A stretch of DNA of 36,379 bases. It comes from Candidatus Woesearchaeota archaeon (GTDB lineage Archaea; Nanobdellota; Nanobdellia; Woesearchaeales; UBA10216). The notes below the pieces were generated by a model. The model did no database searches. It worked only from the letters and a program-made list of their open reading frames with translations, and was not told the origin of the DNA. The position numbers were made by a program, and so were the translations under genes. The stretch covers positions 1 through 36,379 of the forward strand of contig JACPIJ010000069.1 of NCBI GenBank assembly GCA_016188145.1, in the 5' to 3' direction. Below, piece by piece: positions 1 through 8,351 of this stretch (positions are counted from its first letter, which is position 1; every line of letters starts with the position of its first letter).

Positions 1-162
1 CACCCGACGGTAACTCAACCTGCACTCCTGCCTGACCAGCAATGCCAGTGCGTGATGCCAAAAGTCGTACTTCTTAGGCCCAAACCTGTGCAGCCACCTT
101 GGCAGACCTACTCTTCTCAACAAACGCTTAACTTTTAATAGCAGTTTTGCCTCTTTTTCCAC
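1..162 (-). CDS. Transposase, N-terminal part (runs off left edge; possible GTG start)
   Basis: Hand translation of the minus strand from GTG at 162: VEKEAKLLLKVKRLLRRVGLPRWLHRFGPKKYDFWHHALALLVRQECRLSYRRV, open to the window edge; resembles N-termini of archaeal IS transposases (LPxxLHxFGPKKYxFxxH). Family not assigned. Confidence 0.6.
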   Translation of the reverse strand, partial: MEKEAKLLLKVKRLLRRVGLPRWLHRFGPKKYDFWHHALALLVRQECRLSYRRV

Positions 163-455
163 GGGAAAACACCTCAGATGTTTTCCCCAACTCCACCAGC
201 CACTACAGCCGGTGGAGTTGTTAAATCTTTAGATTTTCAACAGAGCCGCACCTGGCCTTCTTTACGAAAGAAGGTCAATCAAGAAAACTCCCGACGTGAA
301 AATTTGACGGGAAGCTTAAGCTGAAATAAAGGCTGTTCCGGTTCATTGTGCTTTTTCACAGCTGCTGTTACGGCAACAGCAGGCAGTGGCTCACTACCGT
401 GTCAGCTGCCGCTGCCCTGCTGAAAGCATCCAACTCATCCGGCTGGATTGGATTT

Positions 456-506
456 ATTGAAAAGTCGCAGGGTATAAAACCCCGCACTTCAGTGCGACTT
501 TTCAAT
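456..506. repeat. Palindrome, 14-bp perfect stem (attgaaaagtcgca / tgcgacttttcaat)
   Basis: Inverted arms 456-469 and 493-506; overlaps the 3' end of the Taw1 ORF; T-rich arm ends fit a terminator or REP-like unit. Confidence 0.6.
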
Positions 507-1526
507 TCCAAAACTCGCCTGTATGTGCGGAGCGTAAAACCAAGGGTTTTGTTGTAGCTCCGAGCAGGCGAGTTTTGTTATCTCCCCGATTTTGAGGAAC
601 CTGTCGGGGCTGTCCTGCTGCATCATCAGCACAACCCTGCTCTCTTCCTGCTCGTCAATCAGCTTATAGCCGCATTTCTTCCCGACAGCAGCGGCGAATT
701 CCTTAATCTCGCTGTGCGATGCCATATTGTCCCTTTCCAATTTTTCCCTTGAAGTCCCGACCCACATGTAGCTCTTGCACTCAAGGAACATGGGATTGCC
801 GCGCTTAATCATCGCTGCAAACTGTTCCGCATACTGCGACAGCATAGTAATGCCTTTGATTAACGTGAGGCGGATTACCGTTCTCGTTTTGCCATGTTTC
901 CTGAATTCGCTAAGGAGGTCCAGGCTTTTTAGCAGCCTCTGCCAGCCGTCCCTGTAGATTGGCTTGTCAACCTCATTGAAAAGCTGCTCGTTGGGGGCGC
1001 TTACAGAGATGTAGAGCTGCGTTGGCGGAGGAATTTTGGCTAAAACTTCAGGAAGCTGGCCGTTCGTGACCAAAAAGCTCGTGTAGCCGCAGCGGTTCAG
1101 CTCCGAAATGAACTCCCCCAGCCGCGGGTAAGCTGTGTTTTCGCCATTCAGCGAGATTGCAAAGTGCAGCGGCTGCCTTGACTCAACAAATTTCTGCCTG
1201 TCAGCGTCGGGATTCCCGCCAAAGCCTGACAGAACTTTCGACTGTGCACGCACTGCCCTGTCAACGAGCTCAACCGGGTCATCAACCCTGCCAAATGGCG
1301 AGTTGTTCCTTTTCCTCCAGCAGAACACGCAGTCCATGTTGCAGAAATTGGCAGCAACAGTCATCTGCACGCAGCGATGGCTCTGGATGCCGTAGAACTT
1401 GTGCTTGTAGCACGTTTCCTTCCCGGCAATCGAGCTTGCGGTGTAGTGGCAGGTCTTGCAGGCTGAATGCTCGCCAATGAACCTGTAGCCCTGCTTTTCG
1501 AGAAGCTTGCGGTAAGCTGAGTCCAT
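489..1526 (-). CDS. taw1: tRNA 4-demethylwyosine synthase-like radical SAM protein (Taw1/TYW1)
   Basis: CNMDCVFCWRKR radical SAM CxxxCxxC, preceding HRCVQMTVA, FAISLNGE, LYISVSAP..LF..V; start moved to internal MDSAYRKLLEKQGYRF at 1526. Confidence 0.85.
   Translation of the reverse strand: MDSAYRKLLEKQGYRFIGEHSACKTCHYTASSIAGKETCYKHKFYGIQSHRCVQMTVAANFCNMDCVFCWRKRNNSPFGRVDDPVELVDRAVRAQSKVLSGFGGNPDADRQKFVESRQPLHFAISLNGENTAYPRLGEFISELNRCGYTSFLVTNGQLPEVLAKIPPPTQLYISVSAPNEQLFNEVDKPIYRDGWQRLLKSLDLLSEFRKHGKTRTVIRLTLIKGITMLSQYAEQFAAMIKRGNPMFLECKSYMWVGTSREKLERDNMASHSEIKEFAAAVGKKCGYKLIDEQEESRVVLMMQQDSPDRFLKIGEITKLACSELQQNPWFYAPHIQASFGIEKSH
510..576. repeat. Long nested hairpin (aaaactcgcctg / caggcgagtttt outer, cggagc/gctccg middle, aaaacc/ggtttt inner)
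   Basis: Outer arms 510-521/565-576 perfect 12 bp; middle 528-533/557-562; inner 536-541/545-550. Confidence 0.65.
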
Positions 1527-1618
1527 AACAACGAATAGCAGCAGCAGGCATATAAAATTTTTGCGGCTGCCGCTACAGCGTGGAAGGCTTTTTAAACCCG
1601 CAAGGACTCCTTTTTCAT

Positions 1619-2344
1619 ATGGCAATGAAACTGCTTTTCATAGAGACAAAAGCAAACGTTGGCATTGATTTCCCTGAAAAATTAGCCAGCAAACTGCCAA
1701 AGCGGTTGTGCCTCGCAGCAAGCGTCCAGTTCTCGCACCAGCTACCGCAGCTGCAGCAGCAACTAAAAGGATACGGAAAGGAAACATCGCTCCTGAAGGC
1801 GAGGCACTCCAAGCACGTTGGCCAGATTCTGGGCTGCGGCTACAGCAAAATGGAGTTTGACAGCGCGAATACCGACGCCTTTCTTTACGTTGGAGATGGC
1901 ATGTTCCACCCAGAAACGCTGCTGCTTGGAAGCGACAAGGACGTCTACACTTTCGACCCATTCACAAAGGAATTCAAAATGCTCGGAAGAGAGTGGGCTG
2001 AGAGGATAAGGAAAAAGGAGAAAGGCGCGCTTCTTACTTTCCTGTCATCTGATAACATTGGCGTTGTTGTAACTGTAAAGCCTGGGCAATTGGGGGTTCA
2101 AGTCAGCTTCAAGCAGATTTTTTCGCTGCAGCAGAAGTTCCCGGCCAAAAAGTTTTATTACCTGGTATGCGATACCGTTGACTTCACACAGCTGCGGAAT
2201 TTCCCGTTCGTGCAGTGCTTCGTTAACACGGCATGCCACAGGATGCTGGACGACTACGACAAGTTCCCGAAGCCGGTAATTAACATTGAGGAAATGCTGA
2301 AGCTCGCATCTGCTGAAATCCCACGCGCTACGCCATCAAAATAG
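1619..2344 (+). CDS. Dph2-like diphthamide synthase homologue lacking domain 1
   Basis: Aligns from the start of Dph2 domain 2: AASVQFSHQLPQLQ, QILGCGYSK, YVGDGMFHPETLLL, FVNTACHRMLDDYDKFPKPVI; no N-terminal domain upstream (divergent taw1 begins at 1526). Confidence 0.8.
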   Translation: MAMKLLFIETKANVGIDFPEKLASKLPKRLCLAASVQFSHQLPQLQQQLKGYGKETSLLKARHSKHVGQILGCGYSKMEFDSANTDAFLYVGDGMFHPETLLLGSDKDVYTFDPFTKEFKMLGREWAERIRKKEKGALLTFLSSDNIGVVVTVKPGQLGVQVSFKQIFSLQQKFPAKKFYYLVCDTVDFTQLRNFPFVQCFVNTACHRMLDDYDKFPKPVINIEEMLKLASAEIPRATPSK

Positions 2345-2378
2345 TCCTTTTATCTGCTTCTCATATGTCATAAAAACA

Positions 2379-2388
2379 TTTATATAAC
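2379..2388 (+). promoter_or_regulatory. TATA-box-like element upstream of aIF1A
   Basis: tttatataac about 22-31 nt before ATG 2410. Confidence 0.5.
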
Positions 2389-2409
2389 AAGCCAAAGGAT
2401 GCAAATGAC

Positions 2410-2754
2410 ATGGGCGTAAAGAAAGCGCAGGAGGAAAGGCAGGAGCAGCTTGCCGAGGAAATCAGAAGGGTGAAGATGCCAAGGGGAAGGCAGGTGTTCG
2501 GCATTGTTGACCAGCTCCTCGGTGGAACAAGGATGAGGGTCAAGTGCTTTGACGGCAAGCTGAGAATCTGCAGAATCCCGGGCAGGTTCAAGCGCTTCCT
2601 CTGGGTCAGGGCCGGTGATATGATCCTGGTCGAGCCATGGGAGCTTTCAGGCGATGACAGGGGTGATGTGCTGCACAAGTACAGCAAGGCACAGCTCCAG
2701 TATCTCAGGAACAAAGGCATGCTCAAGGAGGCCCAGGCGTTTGAGGAGTTCTGA
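2410..2754 (+). CDS. eif1A: Translation initiation factor aIF-1A
   Basis: RVKMPRGRQVFGIVDQLLGGTRMRVKCFDGKLRICRIPGRFKRFLWVRAGDMILVEPW. Confidence 0.95.
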   Translation: MGVKKAQEERQEQLAEEIRRVKMPRGRQVFGIVDQLLGGTRMRVKCFDGKLRICRIPGRFKRFLWVRAGDMILVEPWELSGDDRGDVLHKYSKAQLQYLRNKGMLKEAQAFEEF

Positions 2755-2802
2755 AAGAAAGGTTTAATAATCAGAGGGATATAACAGCCGTTGTGGTGAG
2801 TT

Positions 2803-3012
2803 ATGACTAGCAAAGAGTTTGAATTTTACATTAAAACGGACTTAAGCAAATATACTGGAAAGTACGTTGCAATAGTGGACGATAAAGTGGTTGGTAGCGG
2901 CGAAAATGCCAAGACCGTGTGGGAAGAAGCAAAGAGAAAAACCGGGAAAATTCCCACCATAGCAAAAATTCCCAAGGAAGAAGCCCTGATTCTAGCGATA
3001 AAATGGAAATAG
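2803..3012 (+). CDS. Small DUF5678-like protein
   Basis: DLSKYTGKYVAIVDDKVVGSGENAKTVWEEAKRKTG..P.IAKIPKEE pattern. Confidence 0.65.
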   Translation: MTSKEFEFYIKTDLSKYTGKYVAIVDDKVVGSGENAKTVWEEAKRKTGKIPTIAKIPKEEALILAIKWK

Positions 3013-3404
3013 AATTTGATTTTAAAAAAGAGCAAAGCAGACTTTTAGGCCCTGTTTTAAGGCCCGTAGCAAGGATAACGCTGGTGAATCAGGAAATTGA
3101 GGTGCCTGAACACCTTTATGTTGATTCTGGAGCGGACTTAACACTAATCCCGAAGTCTGTTGGCGATTTATTAGGCTTTAAGGTCAGCCAAGGCGATTCT
3201 ATCGAAGAAATAAAGGGTGTTGGGGAAAGGGGCATTCCCGTAGTAATTAAAAAAGTAGAAATGAGAATATGCAAAAAAGCGTTCGAAGCGAGAGTGGCAT
3301 GGGCACTTATAGAGGAAGTGCCTTTGCTGCTGGGAAGAGCAGACGTATTTGCCCTGTTCAACGTCTGCTTCAAGAAAAACACGAAGACAGTATTTGAAGA
3401 TTAA
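3003..3404 (+). CDS. Retropepsin-like aspartyl protease family protein
   Basis: LYVDSGADLTLIPKSVGDLLG catalytic D-S/T-G motif, later LLLGRADVF; ATG at 3003 overlaps the upstream stop. Confidence 0.75.
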   Translation: MEIEFDFKKEQSRLLGPVLRPVARITLVNQEIEVPEHLYVDSGADLTLIPKSVGDLLGFKVSQGDSIEEIKGVGERGIPVVIKKVEMRICKKAFEARVAWALIEEVPLLLGRADVFALFNVCFKKNTKTVFED

Positions 3405-3508
3405 AACGCGGGCTTTGGTTTCCAAGGTTGTGAAGCCTGAACAGCTGCCAAGATTTTGTCAGGGCAGGTGACAATTATTACTACTTTAAAATAGATATCA
3501 ATCAAAAA

Positions 3509-3518
3509 ATTTATATAG
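3509..3518 (+). promoter_or_regulatory. TATA-box-like element
   Basis: atttatatag about 25-32 nt before ATG 3541. Confidence 0.5.
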
Positions 3519-3540
3519 TTGCGGCTTCTGGAAAATCCGC

Positions 3541-4041
3541 ATGATGGGCTTTGACCGCACGGCTATTGGCATGATAGCCATTGTCACTTTTCTTGCATCC
3601 ATTCTTTCAGTGGTGAGGGGAAATTTTGCATACCCTGTTGAGCTTTTCCTTCTTGCACTGCTTGGCATACTCCTTGTTGCTTTGCTTGCATCATCGGATG
3701 GCGATGCTGTTTCCCTGCTCCTGCTCACCGTTTTTTTCCTTACAGCTCTGGCAAATATGGCTTACCTCTATACTGTTGCAAAATACCTCAGCCTAGTTAG
3801 GATTGGCACAATCGGCATAGCGGTTGTCGGGCTTCTTCTTTCAGCAACCAGCACGCTGTCACAGCCCGTCCCTGGCAGGCTGAAAACAGAGGTCAAAAAG
3901 CTGATTGCAGCTGGAAAAAAGCTGAGCGATGCAAGGCAGAAGCTCGAGATAGTCAAGGAAGCGATTCCGGCTGGCGCAAAGCGCATAGCAAAGCGGAGCT
4001 CAGGGAGCTCAAAGGCAGCAGCGAAACGAAGAAAGCGCTAA
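3541..4041 (+). CDS. Hypothetical membrane protein with basic C-terminal tail
   Basis: Several hydrophobic segments; tail AKRSSGSSKAAAKRRKR. Confidence 0.7.
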   Translation: MMGFDRTAIGMIAIVTFLASILSVVRGNFAYPVELFLLALLGILLVALLASSDGDAVSLLLLTVFFLTALANMAYLYTVAKYLSLVRIGTIGIAVVGLLLSATSTLSQPVPGRLKTEVKKLIAAGKKLSDARQKLEIVKEAIPAGAKRIAKRSSGSSKAAAKRRKR

Positions 4042-4065
4042 AGCTCACTAAAGCTTGCCACAAGC

Positions 4066-4635
4066 TCATTTTCTGTTCTTTCTTTGCCCGCTGCGCCCGC
4101 TGCGCATGGCAGCAACCGCCAGCAGCCACCGCGGTAGTGAAGGCAGCGAAATGAGTGATAAAAGCAGAAGCGCTGCCCCAAAGAAAAGAAACGTGTCTGC
4201 AAGGTTGAATGCAGGCCATGGGCGCAGGTAAATGAAGTCCGTAACCATGCCGAATAGCAGGCGGTCTATTGTGTTGCCAACCGCACCGGCAATTATCAGG
4301 AGCGCACCAAGCCTCTGAAGCTTTTTGTCCAGTTTTCTGTAAGCCATAATGAGAAAGGCAACAACAGCCACTGATAAGGCGCTAATAAGCAGCTGGGTCC
4401 CTTTCAGCACGCCAAAGATTGAGCCTGTGTTGGTTATGTGCACGATTTGCAGCAGGCCAAGAGAAGCAGGCAGGTCTATGCCGTATGAACGGGCAAGGGA
4501 GCCCCTGATAATCGCTTTTGTAAGCTGGTCAAGTGCGGTTAACGCTGCCACGCTGATAAACAGCGGGATGTAACCTGGAGAGGCCGCTGCAGCCGCTAGC
4601 GCTTTTCCCTTCCTTATGACTGCCGTATTAGCCAA
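4066..4635 (-). CDS. lspA: Lipoprotein signal peptidase (signal peptidase II) homologue
   Basis: LDQLTKAIIRG, HITNTGSIFGVLKG, GAVGNTIDRLLFGMVTDFIYLRPWPAFNLADTF; both catalytic Asp contexts (NxxDR and FNxAD) present; TTG start at 4635 proposed. Confidence 0.85.
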   Translation of the reverse strand: MANTAVIRKGKALAAAAASPGYIPLFISVAALTALDQLTKAIIRGSLARSYGIDLPASLGLLQIVHITNTGSIFGVLKGTQLLISALSVAVVAFLIMAYRKLDKKLQRLGALLIIAGAVGNTIDRLLFGMVTDFIYLRPWPAFNLADTFLFFGAALLLLSLISLPSLPRWLLAVAAMRSGRSGQRKNRK

Positions 4636-4636
4636 T

Positions 4637-5098
4637 CTACCATCCGCGCTTCTTGAAGTCCTGCTCGGTTTGCATGTACCTTTCGATTGATGCAAGCCTC
4701 TGGTTGAGCGTTTCAAGCGCTGCCCTTATTGCATCAAGCTTTGCCGAGACAACCTCAATCTCCTTGCCAGTTGCATAAGACTGCTGGTAAGCCTGGTTGC
4801 TTTGGAATGATTCCATCTGGGGAGTTTGCTGAGCCGTGCCAAACCCGCCAAATTGCTGCTGGGGCTGGGAAGGGTATTGCTGCGCTGTGCCAGGCATTCC
4901 ACTGGGCATGCCAGCTCCTGGCCCCGGTGCCCCTCCAAAGCCAAGGTCCATCCCTGGCATTCCACTTGGCATGCCAGGACCGCCAGGGCCTCCTCCGCCA
5001 AAGCCGCCGCCAAGGCCGAGGTTGTCGTTCAGCCCGAGGCCGAGCTCATCCTTCTTTTTCCACGGAAGCACCTTCCCCAAAATCCCAAAAATACCCAT
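4637..5098 (-). CDS. Hypothetical protein with Gly/Pro/Met-rich low-complexity region and C-terminal coiled coil
   Basis: GGGFGGGGPGGPGMPSGMPGMDLGFGGAPGPGAGMPSGMPG; VVSAKLDAIRAALETLNQRLASIERYM. Confidence 0.8.
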   Translation of the reverse strand: MGIFGILGKVLPWKKKDELGLGLNDNLGLGGGFGGGGPGGPGMPSGMPGMDLGFGGAPGPGAGMPSGMPGTAQQYPSQPQQQFGGFGTAQQTPQMESFQSNQAYQQSYATGKEIEVVSAKLDAIRAALETLNQRLASIERYMQTEQDFKKRGW

Positions 5099-5100
5099 CC

Positions 5101-8100
5101 TTAACCACCTCGTTTCCAGGTCAATACTTTCAGCAGCGCATCAAGCAGCGCGCTTATGATGCCTTTCTTTTTCCCTTCTTTTTCCTTTTCAGCCAGCTGC
5201 CCGGTTTCGTTTACTGCAGGCCCAGGCTCCAGGAGCGTAAATTCGGGCTGCCGGGAGGTCGTTGTCAGCTGCTGGCCTTTAAAAGTGTATGTTGCGCTTG
5301 CAGGTTCCTCTGTCGCCTCGTCTGCCAGTGCATCATAACTTACGTTCTTTTCTTCACCAGGCTTAAGCTCAACAGTAAAGGTTTTCTTCGCGTCAGCTAT
5401 GATAACCCCAAGGACTTCAGCGTGCAGGTTTCTTGCTTTTATTTCCACCTTTACCTTCTCAGCCGGCTTTGCACTACTCGGGCTTATTTCCTTGCTGATT
5501 GAGACCAGCTTTTTCTCCTCAACTTCCAGGTCAGGCGAGTTGGACGCAACTTTGTAAAGACCGCTTCCATAGCTGTATAATGCTATTGCAGCTGCCAATT
5601 TTTGCGCGCCTACTGCCTTGGTCATCTCCTCATAAGTCAGATTAGCGTGGCCCTCCGCAGGGATTGACTTTATTGCCCAGCTTCGCTCACCGTCCGATAT
5701 TGTTATGTTCTCTACTGGCGTCCGGGCACTGCTTTTAAGCATCAGCATCACAGTGTAGAGCTCAACATCGGTAACTTTCGGCGGCACAATTTTTTCTATG
5801 CTCAGCACAGGGTTATCCACTATTTCCACTGAGCTAGCCTTTGATACGGTCTTGTAAACTGTGTCCTTGTATCTGTAGGTTGCCTTTGCCTGTGGCAACT
5901 CCAGCTTCCCTGGCGTCGTGTGCCTTTTGCTGAAGTTGAGTGCGTATTCCGTGCCATTAGCAAGTGATATTCTGAACTCGTTCCCATCGTCTTCAAGAAG
6001 AACATCAGCGGGCATTGTTCCGATATTTTTTGCCTTTAATTCAACGGTAAACAAGTCTGTGTTGTTGGCTTTTTTAGGCACGCTCTTTTCAACAAGTATC
6101 GCCGGGCCCTGCAGGTAACTGTCCTTTATTACTAATATTGCTGAAGTGCCGTTAACCGTGTAGCGGTCGCCATAAGTATTTTCATACTCTAGAACAGGCT
6201 TTGAAAATTCGACATCACCTGAAGACTTTGCCCTTCTCCTATCAAAGTTTGCAACAACAACACTTTCACCAGGCCCAAGAAGCTGGACGCTTGTGTTCTC
6301 TTCTTTGCCAATCAGGTCAAGCCCGTAATCAAGCGGCAACTTCAGCACTATGTTTTTAGCCACCATATTGGTGGCGGTATTGGCTATTCTGTATTTTACA
6401 TCAAATTCTTCTCCCACATAAATGGAGGAATCTTCTATCACAGTGCTTAAGCTCAGCGGAAGGCTTTCGGGTTCCACTTTTACTTCAGTTATTCTGTTCA
6501 TCACATGATCTTTCTGTTCAGCGTACAGGTCCGCGTTATATTTGTCGGAATAGAGCAGCGTGGTGTTAGAGTACAGCACCATTGCCTTGCTGACATGAGG
6601 CACTTTCAGCTTATAGGTAAAAGCAGTTTCATCGCTCTTGCTTTTTACTTCTATAATTGCAGATGTTTTCCCCACCACCGTGAATTCCCCTGAAATGTTG
6701 TCAGAAACGTATACGCCTCTGAGCTTTGTAAGCCGGGAATTCTTCACATATACAGTCACGTCAATTTCATCACCTGACTTTGCTTCGCTTGCCGATACCG
6801 TTTTGACCAAAGTAACGCCCTGTTCAGGCAGAACAGTGGCCGTATCTCTGGACGATGCAGAAAAGTTGTCACCAAACTCTGACAAATAGCTTACGTTTGT
6901 TGCAATAACATAGCCTGTGCTCTTATCAACAACAGGGGCGTAGAAAAACTTATCAGCCAGCAGCACTTGTTCTTTCGGCTCCATCCTTTCAATAAACCCG
7001 TCTGGCAAATAGAGCATGTCTGTGCTTATATTCACATATACGTTGCGCAGGCCTGCGTAGGAATTAAGGTTTTGCAGCCATACTTTCGCTCTCCTGCCCT
7101 GATTCGACTCCAATGTGACTTCCTTTAACGACATCCTCACTATTACTCCTTTATTTGTTACTAAAACGCTTTGCGCGCTTACAGGAAGCACCTTAACAGC
7201 GCTTGCATTCCCCTCGCCCTGTGGCCTGTAATTGGCCTTTACCTGTATTTTTGAATTCCCTGTGTTTGTTGCTTTGAATTCAAAAAACCACGCTTTCGAT
7301 GTGTTAAGCCAGCCCGTGAGGTTGCTGGCGTTTGTAGTCTGGTTGTACACTCTCGGAATCTCGCTGCTCAGTACGTAGTTAAACTGTGAGCTGTTTTTTG
7401 CGCCATAAGGCCATGACACGACTTTAAGCCCGGGATCGAATATCACCTCAATCCCGACCACTGCTGTTTCAGGAAGCCTGCTGCTGAGGTTAATCGTGAT
7501 GTTGTTCCCTTGGCCAATGAAAACTTCACTTTTGCCTACGATTGTCGCCAATGTCAGCGGGCTGCTCGTTTTGAGGGCTAACTTTGTGCTGTAAACGGTC
7601 TTGAGTTTCAGCCCGTCAAAGTAGGTCATGGATGGGATAAGCGAGCCATCAAAAGCCTCCTTTGCCTTGACAGTGTAGCTGAAGCTTACGGTCCCTGATT
7701 CGTCAAGGTTGCCGTTCCAGACAGCAGTATCCTGGTTAAGCGGAATCCCGTAAGCCTCTGTCATTTCAAACTCTTTCGGAATCCTCTCCTCAAAAGTCAC
7801 GTTCCTTGCAAAGCCGCCTGTGTTCTTCAGCGTAACCGTGAACGTTGTTGTATCACCGACAAGAAATTCCGACTTTGATGTCTCGCGGGCTATGCTGATT
7901 ACCGGGGCCAGCGATATCCCCCTTATTTTTATCTTGTAAACCCTGTCAGTGATGTCGTATTGCACGTTATCAAGGCAAATCCTGGCAATGCCGGCAGCAT
8001 CGCAGCTGTTGTTTTTCACAAATAAGCTGCCCTTGCCGTAATCAGCCGCTATCTCGTTTGCTCTTGAACTCAGGTAAATGGCAAAGGACTGCCCCTCCAC

Positions 8101-8295
8101 ATTAATTGTCTGGCCGGAAATGACCCACGTATCAACTGCAGTTGTCAGGGCAAGTGCATCCTCACTTGCGGTTAGCGCTGCGACAAGGAAGACAAGGAAG
8201 GATGCTGCCACGACCGCTGCAAGGAACGCTAAATGCTTCACCCCCCCGACAGCTTTCGCGCTCCTTTCACTTGAACTTATGCCTGGCGTTTCCAC
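5101..8295 (-). CDS. Large surface protein with N-terminal membrane/signal segment and repeated Ig-like (DUF11/CARDB-type) domains
   Basis: N-terminal LAFLAAVVAASFLVFLVAALTA; repeated 'xGxxxxVxVxxxNxxxxxxxxVxVxD' segments, many N-x-S/T sites. Confidence 0.8.
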   Translation of the reverse strand: METPGISSSERSAKAVGGVKHLAFLAAVVAASFLVFLVAALTASEDALALTTAVDTWVISGQTINVEGQSFAIYLSSRANEIAADYGKGSLFVKNNSCDAAGIARICLDNVQYDITDRVYKIKIRGISLAPVISIARETSKSEFLVGDTTTFTVTLKNTGGFARNVTFEERIPKEFEMTEAYGIPLNQDTAVWNGNLDESGTVSFSYTVKAKEAFDGSLIPSMTYFDGLKLKTVYSTKLALKTSSPLTLATIVGKSEVFIGQGNNITINLSSRLPETAVVGIEVIFDPGLKVVSWPYGAKNSSQFNYVLSSEIPRVYNQTTNASNLTGWLNTSKAWFFEFKATNTGNSKIQVKANYRPQGEGNASAVKVLPVSAQSVLVTNKGVIVRMSLKEVTLESNQGRRAKVWLQNLNSYAGLRNVYVNISTDMLYLPDGFIERMEPKEQVLLADKFFYAPVVDKSTGYVIATNVSYLSEFGDNFSASSRDTATVLPEQGVTLVKTVSASEAKSGDEIDVTVYVKNSRLTKLRGVYVSDNISGEFTVVGKTSAIIEVKSKSDETAFTYKLKVPHVSKAMVLYSNTTLLYSDKYNADLYAEQKDHVMNRITEVKVEPESLPLSLSTVIEDSSIYVGEEFDVKYRIANTATNMVAKNIVLKLPLDYGLDLIGKEENTSVQLLGPGESVVVANFDRRRAKSSGDVEFSKPVLEYENTYGDRYTVNGTSAILVIKDSYLQGPAILVEKSVPKKANNTDLFTVELKAKNIGTMPADVLLEDDGNEFRISLANGTEYALNFSKRHTTPGKLELPQAKATYRYKDTVYKTVSKASSVEIVDNPVLSIEKIVPPKVTDVELYTVMLMLKSSARTPVENITISDGERSWAIKSIPAEGHANLTYEEMTKAVGAQKLAAAIALYSYGSGLYKVASNSPDLEVEEKKLVSISKEISPSSAKPAEKVKVEIKARNLHAEVLGVIIADAKKTFTVELKPGEEKNVSYDALADEATEEPASATYTFKGQQLTTTSRQPEFTLLEPGPAVNETGQLAEKEKEGKKKGIISALLDALLKVLTWKRGG

Positions 8296-8351
8296 ACCTC
8301 TTTTTGTGCTGAATTCATTATCAACGTTTTACGCGGCAGCAGCTTTGGCGG

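Noticed and set aside
1-120. Considered rRNA, RNase P RNA or SRP RNA on the minus strand
   Set aside because: Translates cleanly as transposase-like protein; no conserved RNA signature found.
348-557. 69-aa plus ORF
   Set aside because: Runs through the palindromes and taw1 end; no coding character.
4860-5040. Possible tandem DNA repeats / CRISPR-like signal
   Set aside because: Repeats encode Gly-Met-Pro motifs in frame and have no spacer structure; no CRISPR array or cas gene seen in the window.
4729-5502. 257-aa plus-strand ORF and other long plus ORFs over 4637-5500
   Set aside because: Antisense to the Gly/Pro-rich and surface-protein genes; composition is a low-complexity shadow with no recognisable domain.
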